Of a stretch of DNA of 54,490 bases, positions 51,801-54,490 are shown piece by piece. Position numbers and translations under genes: made by a program. The notes beneath the pieces were generated by a model. That model did no database searches. It saw nothing but the letters and a program-made list of their open reading frames with translations, and was not told where the DNA came from. The stretch's first letter is position 1; each line of letters starts with the position of its first letter. This stretch comes from Clostridia bacterium (GTDB taxonomy: Bacteria; Bacillota; Clostridia; Christensenellales; UBA1242), in the NCBI GenBank assembly GCA_017468205.1, contig JAFUJK010000058.1, forward strand, positions 1-54,490, given 5' to 3'.

Positions 51801-54490
51801 TTGCCTGAATTTGGTTGTTAAAGTCTGATACATAGATTGTATATACGCGAAGGTTTCCTGCACGGTCTTGCTCTATAATGTCGTAATAACCAACTTCATT
51901 GAATACGGTGAATGATGAACTTCCCGTTTGCTTGTAATAAGCTGGGATAAACAAATCATCACGAGCAGGTGAGAAGATGGTTGCATTTTGAGAGCCTGTT
52001 TCATTGCTTGTTGCTGTTTGTTGGTCAGCGGAGCCCGTGTAGTTAGTTCTCTTGAAATAGTAGTAGTTAAGTCCTGTTTCATATTTATTGATGTAGTCAA
52101 GCGAGAATCCGCGAGGAACAGCAAAAGCATAAGACTTCAAGAAACTAAATGAAGGATTGTCAATGTTGTCAATAATCGCTTGTGTAAAGTTTGTGCCATA
52201 AGTGTTGAGCGAGTTCAGGTAAACGTCGTTTGTGATTAATTCTACTAGATTTTGATATGGTGCTGTGTTGTCCACATAAACAGACTTGGTTGTTTGATAG
52301 TAGATGCTTGGATTAGAAGTGTTTGGTGTTAGATATTCATTGTTGTTTTCGTCTGCGATTATGTAGTGAACTGTGGCGGTATATTCAACGTCTGCAAGTT
52401 TACTGCCGTTTAGAGCCGAGCCATTCACATTGTCCTCGGTGTCGATTTTTGGCATCATAATGTAGTAGTGATAGGTGCCATCAATCTTAATCTTATAGAA
52501 TGTGCTTTCTTTTAAACTTGTATCGTCCATTGCTTGTGTAAGCAAAGCTTGCAATTCGCTCATTGTTGGTTTATAAATAGCATTTTTCCCGTCAGAAATA
52601 AGTTGATTATATTCTGCTCCATCTGTTGTAAGAATTGTTGGGTTTGAGAAAATATAACTTGTTGTAATTCCTATACCGTGGTTGCCTTCTGCATCAAGTT
52701 TTGGGTCATTCTTTGTGTAGTATGTTTTTGTAATGCTAATATTGTTAAATGCGATTTGCGCAGTATAGATGTCAGTCGGGTCAGTCCAAGTTACGCGCAC
52801 CTTGCTTGCATTTGTAACATCATTGAAGTTAACATCAACGTTAGTAAACGTATTTTCACCTGCTTGGAAGTTGAATTCTGGGGAAATGCCAGTTAATTCA
52901 AAGTTGAAAATTGTATAGTTAGGAGCAAGTCCAAGTTCAGAATTGTAGGTGAGTTTTCTGAAATCACTTAATGCATTTCCGCGAAGAACACCAGTCATAT
53001 TTGCCATATCAAACAATATTACACGATAACGTCCAACACTTGTAAATGCCTCATCAAGTTCGTCAAGAGATTGACAGTTGTATGGGTCGCTAGGTTCGTT
53101 TCCTGGAACTGATGAGTAGAATGTTTGACTAACAAAGTTGTAACTTGTTCCTGAAATGTGTCTGAAATATTGAACGGCAACTTGAATGCGTGAACTATTG
53201 CGATATTGACTAAATAATCCATTTAGATATTCAGAAGCGGTCGCTGGGTCAATTGTTTCATTTGCAGGGAAATATTTGTCGTAGGTGCTATATCCGCTTG
53301 CAGAAATCCAAGTGCTCATTGAAACGCTTGCAGGTAAAATATTGCTCTCAATCGCAATTTTTTCAGGAGTTTTTGGGGTTAAACCTACAAAATTTATTGT
53401 GTCATTGAATGTTTCGCTGTTTGTTGTGCGACTAAAACTATTAAAGAATACATCACCATAATCAGGGTAGTCAGCATAGTCGCCTTTGTCGTGTCCAAAT
53501 TGTAGTTTAATGTCGCTACCATACAAACTTGTGTCGGCTGGAATGATAGGGTTGCGGTCTACATAGTAGTTATAGACTTTTTCCGCCACATCACCGCCAC
53601 CTTCAATCTCGTCAAAGTTGTCGTAAGTACGAATAATGACATATTTACCAGGAGAACTTTGATAGCCGTCCTCATAGTCAATCAGCATTAAAGCTTTGGT
53701 TTGATAATATTCGCGCCCTTCATAAGTAAATGTATATCCATCAAATTCATCAGGGTTTGATTTATCATAAATTGTGAATGTTGTTGCATTATCATCATCA
53801 GAACCATTCTCACTACCAGAATAAGGATAACTTGAAAGGGTAGAGTTGTATGCGAATGGATAATATTTTAAAACAATAGTGCTTATTGAGAAAGTTGCGT
53901 CTGGTTCAGTCCAACTAAAAGTAACATAACGACGATTGGTTGAATATTTGTTAGCAACAGTTTGACGGTTTGTCGTTTTGTCGATGCCTACATCATTAAG
54001 TCCGCGTTGTGTTCCAAGACTGCTTCCTTCACCAGAGTCAAAGGTTTTGTAACTTTGCATAGCCCCACGAGAGCGGTCGAGGTTTACCCAAATGTCGTAA
54101 CTATCACTAGAATTTCCAATCCAGTCAATCGCGTTGAGTGAATAGTAGAATTCGCCGTCTTCAAGAGCGTGTAGAGGATGTTCCGCACTAATCTCCCCAT
54201 TAGGTAAGAATTGAGTTGTGTACGAATTGTCAGTAGTTGTATCTACTGGTTCATTAACTGTAATTTTGGCAAACCAGTTGTGAGGTGTGCCGTCTGCATC
54301 TTGATATGGGATTAAGTCAGTATCATTCTGCACTTCTTCACTTGTGCTAATAGTAACTTTTTCGATAGGAACAATAATTTTATTGCTACCAATTATAGCA
54401 CCAAATGCATTTTGTAAGATTGGTGAAGTGTTAAATGTTATGCCAGCAAGTGTCCAACTAAATCCATTTTCTCCACCATTGATGTAATCA
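48874..54490 (-). CDS. Giant Ig-like surface protein with C-terminal membrane anchor (5' end outside window)
   Basis: About 1870 codons of an open frame that continues past the window edge; the N-terminus and signal peptide are not seen. The apparent start at 54333 is an internal GTG: the same frame stays open to 54489 and its translation there is protein-like. The chain is beta-rich, rich in Thr, Ser, Tyr and Asn, with repeated units of about 90-110 residues of the Ig or fibronectin kind. Many end in a phrase like SGIYTIRLHDAVGR, YQVRLYNSMG or GVYSVSMTG. The C-terminus has a membrane helix (about the last 35 residues, AAIILIVIACVVVIGVIVTFIL) and a basic end (MRTRMKVR). There is no LPXTG. Upstream of the Rho-like gene on the same strand, separated by a terminator. 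Confidence 0.75.
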   Translation of the reverse strand, partial: DYINGGENGFSWTLAGITFNTSPILQNAFGAIIGSNKIIVPIEKVTISTSEEVQNDTDLIPYQDADGTPHNWFAKITVNEPVDTTTDNSYTTQFLPNGEISAEHPLHALEDGEFYYSLNAIDWIGNSSDSYDIWVNLDRSRGAMQSYKTFDSGEGSSLGTQRGLNDVGIDKTTNRQTVANKYSTNRRYVTFSWTEPDATFSISTIVLKYYPFAYNSTLSSYPYSGSENGSDDDNATTFTIYDKSNPDEFDGYTFTYEGREYYQTKALMLIDYEDGYQSSPGKYVIIRTYDNFDEIEGGGDVAEKVYNYYVDRNPIIPADTSLYGSDIKLQFGHDKGDYADYPDYGDVFFNSFSRTTNSETFNDTINFVGLTPKTPEKIAIESNILPASVSMSTWISASGYSTYDKYFPANETIDPATASEYLNGLFSQYRNSSRIQVAVQYFRHISGTSYNFVSQTFYSSVPGNEPSDPYNCQSLDELDEAFTSVGRYRVILFDMANMTGVLRGNALSDFRKLTYNSELGLAPNYTIFNFELTGISPEFNFQAGENTFTNVDVNFNDVTNASKVRVTWTDPTDIYTAQIAFNNISITKTYYTKNDPKLDAEGNHGIGITTSYIFSNPTILTTDGAEYNQLISDGKNAIYKPTMSELQALLTQAMDDTSLKESTFYKIKIDGTYHYYIMMPKIDTEDNVNGSALNGSKLADVEYTATVHYIIADENNNEYLTPNTSNPSIYYQTTKSVYVDNTAPYQNLVELITNDVYLNSLNTYGTNFTQAIIDNIDNPSFSFLKSYAFAVPRGFSLDYINKYETGLNYYYFKRTNYTGSADQQTATSNETGSQNATIFSPARDDLFIPAYYKQTGSSSFTVFNEVGYYDIIEQDRAGNLRVYTIYVSDFNNQIQANIKDDNIDIYTTIQSGTSVNYNNEPLYTNEDTIVFNSANFVINTIQNNDKWLKFKIENVMGTEAETIYYAPTNTLTNLTFWNQENTTLSSLTGDAGIIARLNQFITSTAQAHANERGGCQIKLTISNRLQAGEDIIVYINTPGIGLITNEQEFLELITVNEDGTFTIKMPSMTQSNYLTTLRVFMNGLQQSSDSLLQRLPTSASDFTSEILEKGFTFRLTSNISYRFEFVDNFGNVIRYSYPTDTTLVKSLRFTGSTETAVYDSQSYTYTSSETRFVYQATSLRLKLTITDATENAVIYTNILEDGTVEALPLDSEYFNVVVNDLNPNIWTLIFHAPINIHYIFNMSVDNYTDSPENFNFAIYTFFPSVSLTDTAGSPLINQVTSKAVQIQWFDSGSLFSPYVTLVSPNGSEDVLQPQTVVSDEGVYQVRLYNSMGLYTGTGGTITFTIRLYSVSVYGVYQINSSGTTTQLTARDELYTFMFSNGISAPQQISVPHFVYLSSDRDFDRNIEIVCNEDKGLTYEVVDEYRYGNTRIYHVYGRTTHYLDTYFAVTCILSNTNNIALETQFTINGETPTVNQKNIYTKETDTEKSKAVLTWNTNYLVGETASIDVNYDNVYENFYTLELSYNSVKVGNFTSGNMTLTQSGIYTIRLHDAVGRNQYFGANFIEFTLTILNDVVYYVNDFAPIQYATFSSDVDLYIPQTFSGDLSKYDSMKVEIMRNNAPYIVTPNNGHYLFSEPGVYSVSMTGSIKSTVGTSSAPLLATYQFTILSPNEALASYEFSAITGYEVISIISADRGDITSEVRGENSKIHAFNINPENFGVGRYTVTVRYAGEGYNPSQDYTFSFWINNEEPTINCSRDWGSSSTAGFSITINAQSIYERVGNCVLLVNGEIAYSIDELALEILEPQTFNYSESGTYIVQLQSASGNILTSHRLTISVPLNTAAIILIVIACVVVIGVIVTFILMRTRMKVR

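Noticed and set aside
54261..54333. Start of the last protein at 54333
   Set aside because: An internal GTG without a ribosome site; the frame remains open to the window edge with protein-like sequence.
1..54490. CRISPR arrays, transposases, integrases, reverse transcriptases, riboswitches and rRNA
   Set aside because: Looked for by reading the sequence and translations; none was recognised in the window.

Overview
The window looks like chromosomal DNA of a low-GC, spore-forming member of the Bacillota, most likely an uncultured Clostridia-type gut bacterium. The grounds are strong AGGAGG-type ribosome sites, sigma-A promoters (TTGACA-17-TATAAT), intrinsic terminators after most units, and several sporulation-linked genes: ylbJ, ytfJ/gerW, a PBP5/DacF-type carboxypeptidase, a SpoVT-like regulator and a short collagen-like BclA-type protein. 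The lineage cannot be fixed from sequence reading alone. The standard code is used, with several TTG and GTG starts.

Layout. 1-3.8 kb: a TSCPD-domain gene, a DUF4364 regulator-like gene, two unrecognised genes and ylbJ. 3.8-7.1 kb: an accessory patch with intergenic repeats, two small XRE regulators and a membrane-anchored surface protein with InlB-type repeats. That protein carries a GC-rich, Asn/Ser-rich segment resembling a diversity-generating-retroelement (DGR) variable region. 7.2-13.3 kb: a housekeeping cluster of site-2 protease, scpA, scpB, a DUF2953-like gene, ytfJ, dacF, rluB and plsC. 13.4-16.1 kb: tRNA-Thr(CGT), a charged coiled-coil protein, the collagen-like protein and a Tic20/DUF4870-like membrane protein. 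16.4-18.9 kb: ftsA-ftsZ. 19.0-26.9 kb: a lipoprotein, then a likely operon of a 1155-aa anchored surface protein, an alcohol-acetyltransferase-like protein, a DUF6320 protein and a Sel1-like protein. 27.0-32.6 kb: spoVT-like gene, an unknown membrane gene behind a poly-C promoter, a PH-domain protein, a methyltransferase and an Old-Yellow-Enzyme/FAD oxidoreductase. 32.9-47.4 kb: a giant lipoprotein reading frame with dozens of GLUG motifs, cut once by an in-frame TAA. 47.5-54.5 kb: a Rho homologue lacking the ATPase residues, and the C-terminal part of another giant surface protein that runs off the window.

How it fits together. Conserved genes for chromosome segregation, division, envelope and spores alternate with roughly 30 kb of secreted repeat proteins. 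None of these shows an LPXTG sorting signal; anchoring appears to be by N-terminal lipid, N-terminal membrane helix or a C-terminal helix. The features most worth checking are the candidate DGR variable region, the homopolymeric tract inside a promoter spacer, the stop codon in the 14.5-kb frame, the inactive-looking Rho paralogue, and a three-operator control region next to the candidate variable adhesin.
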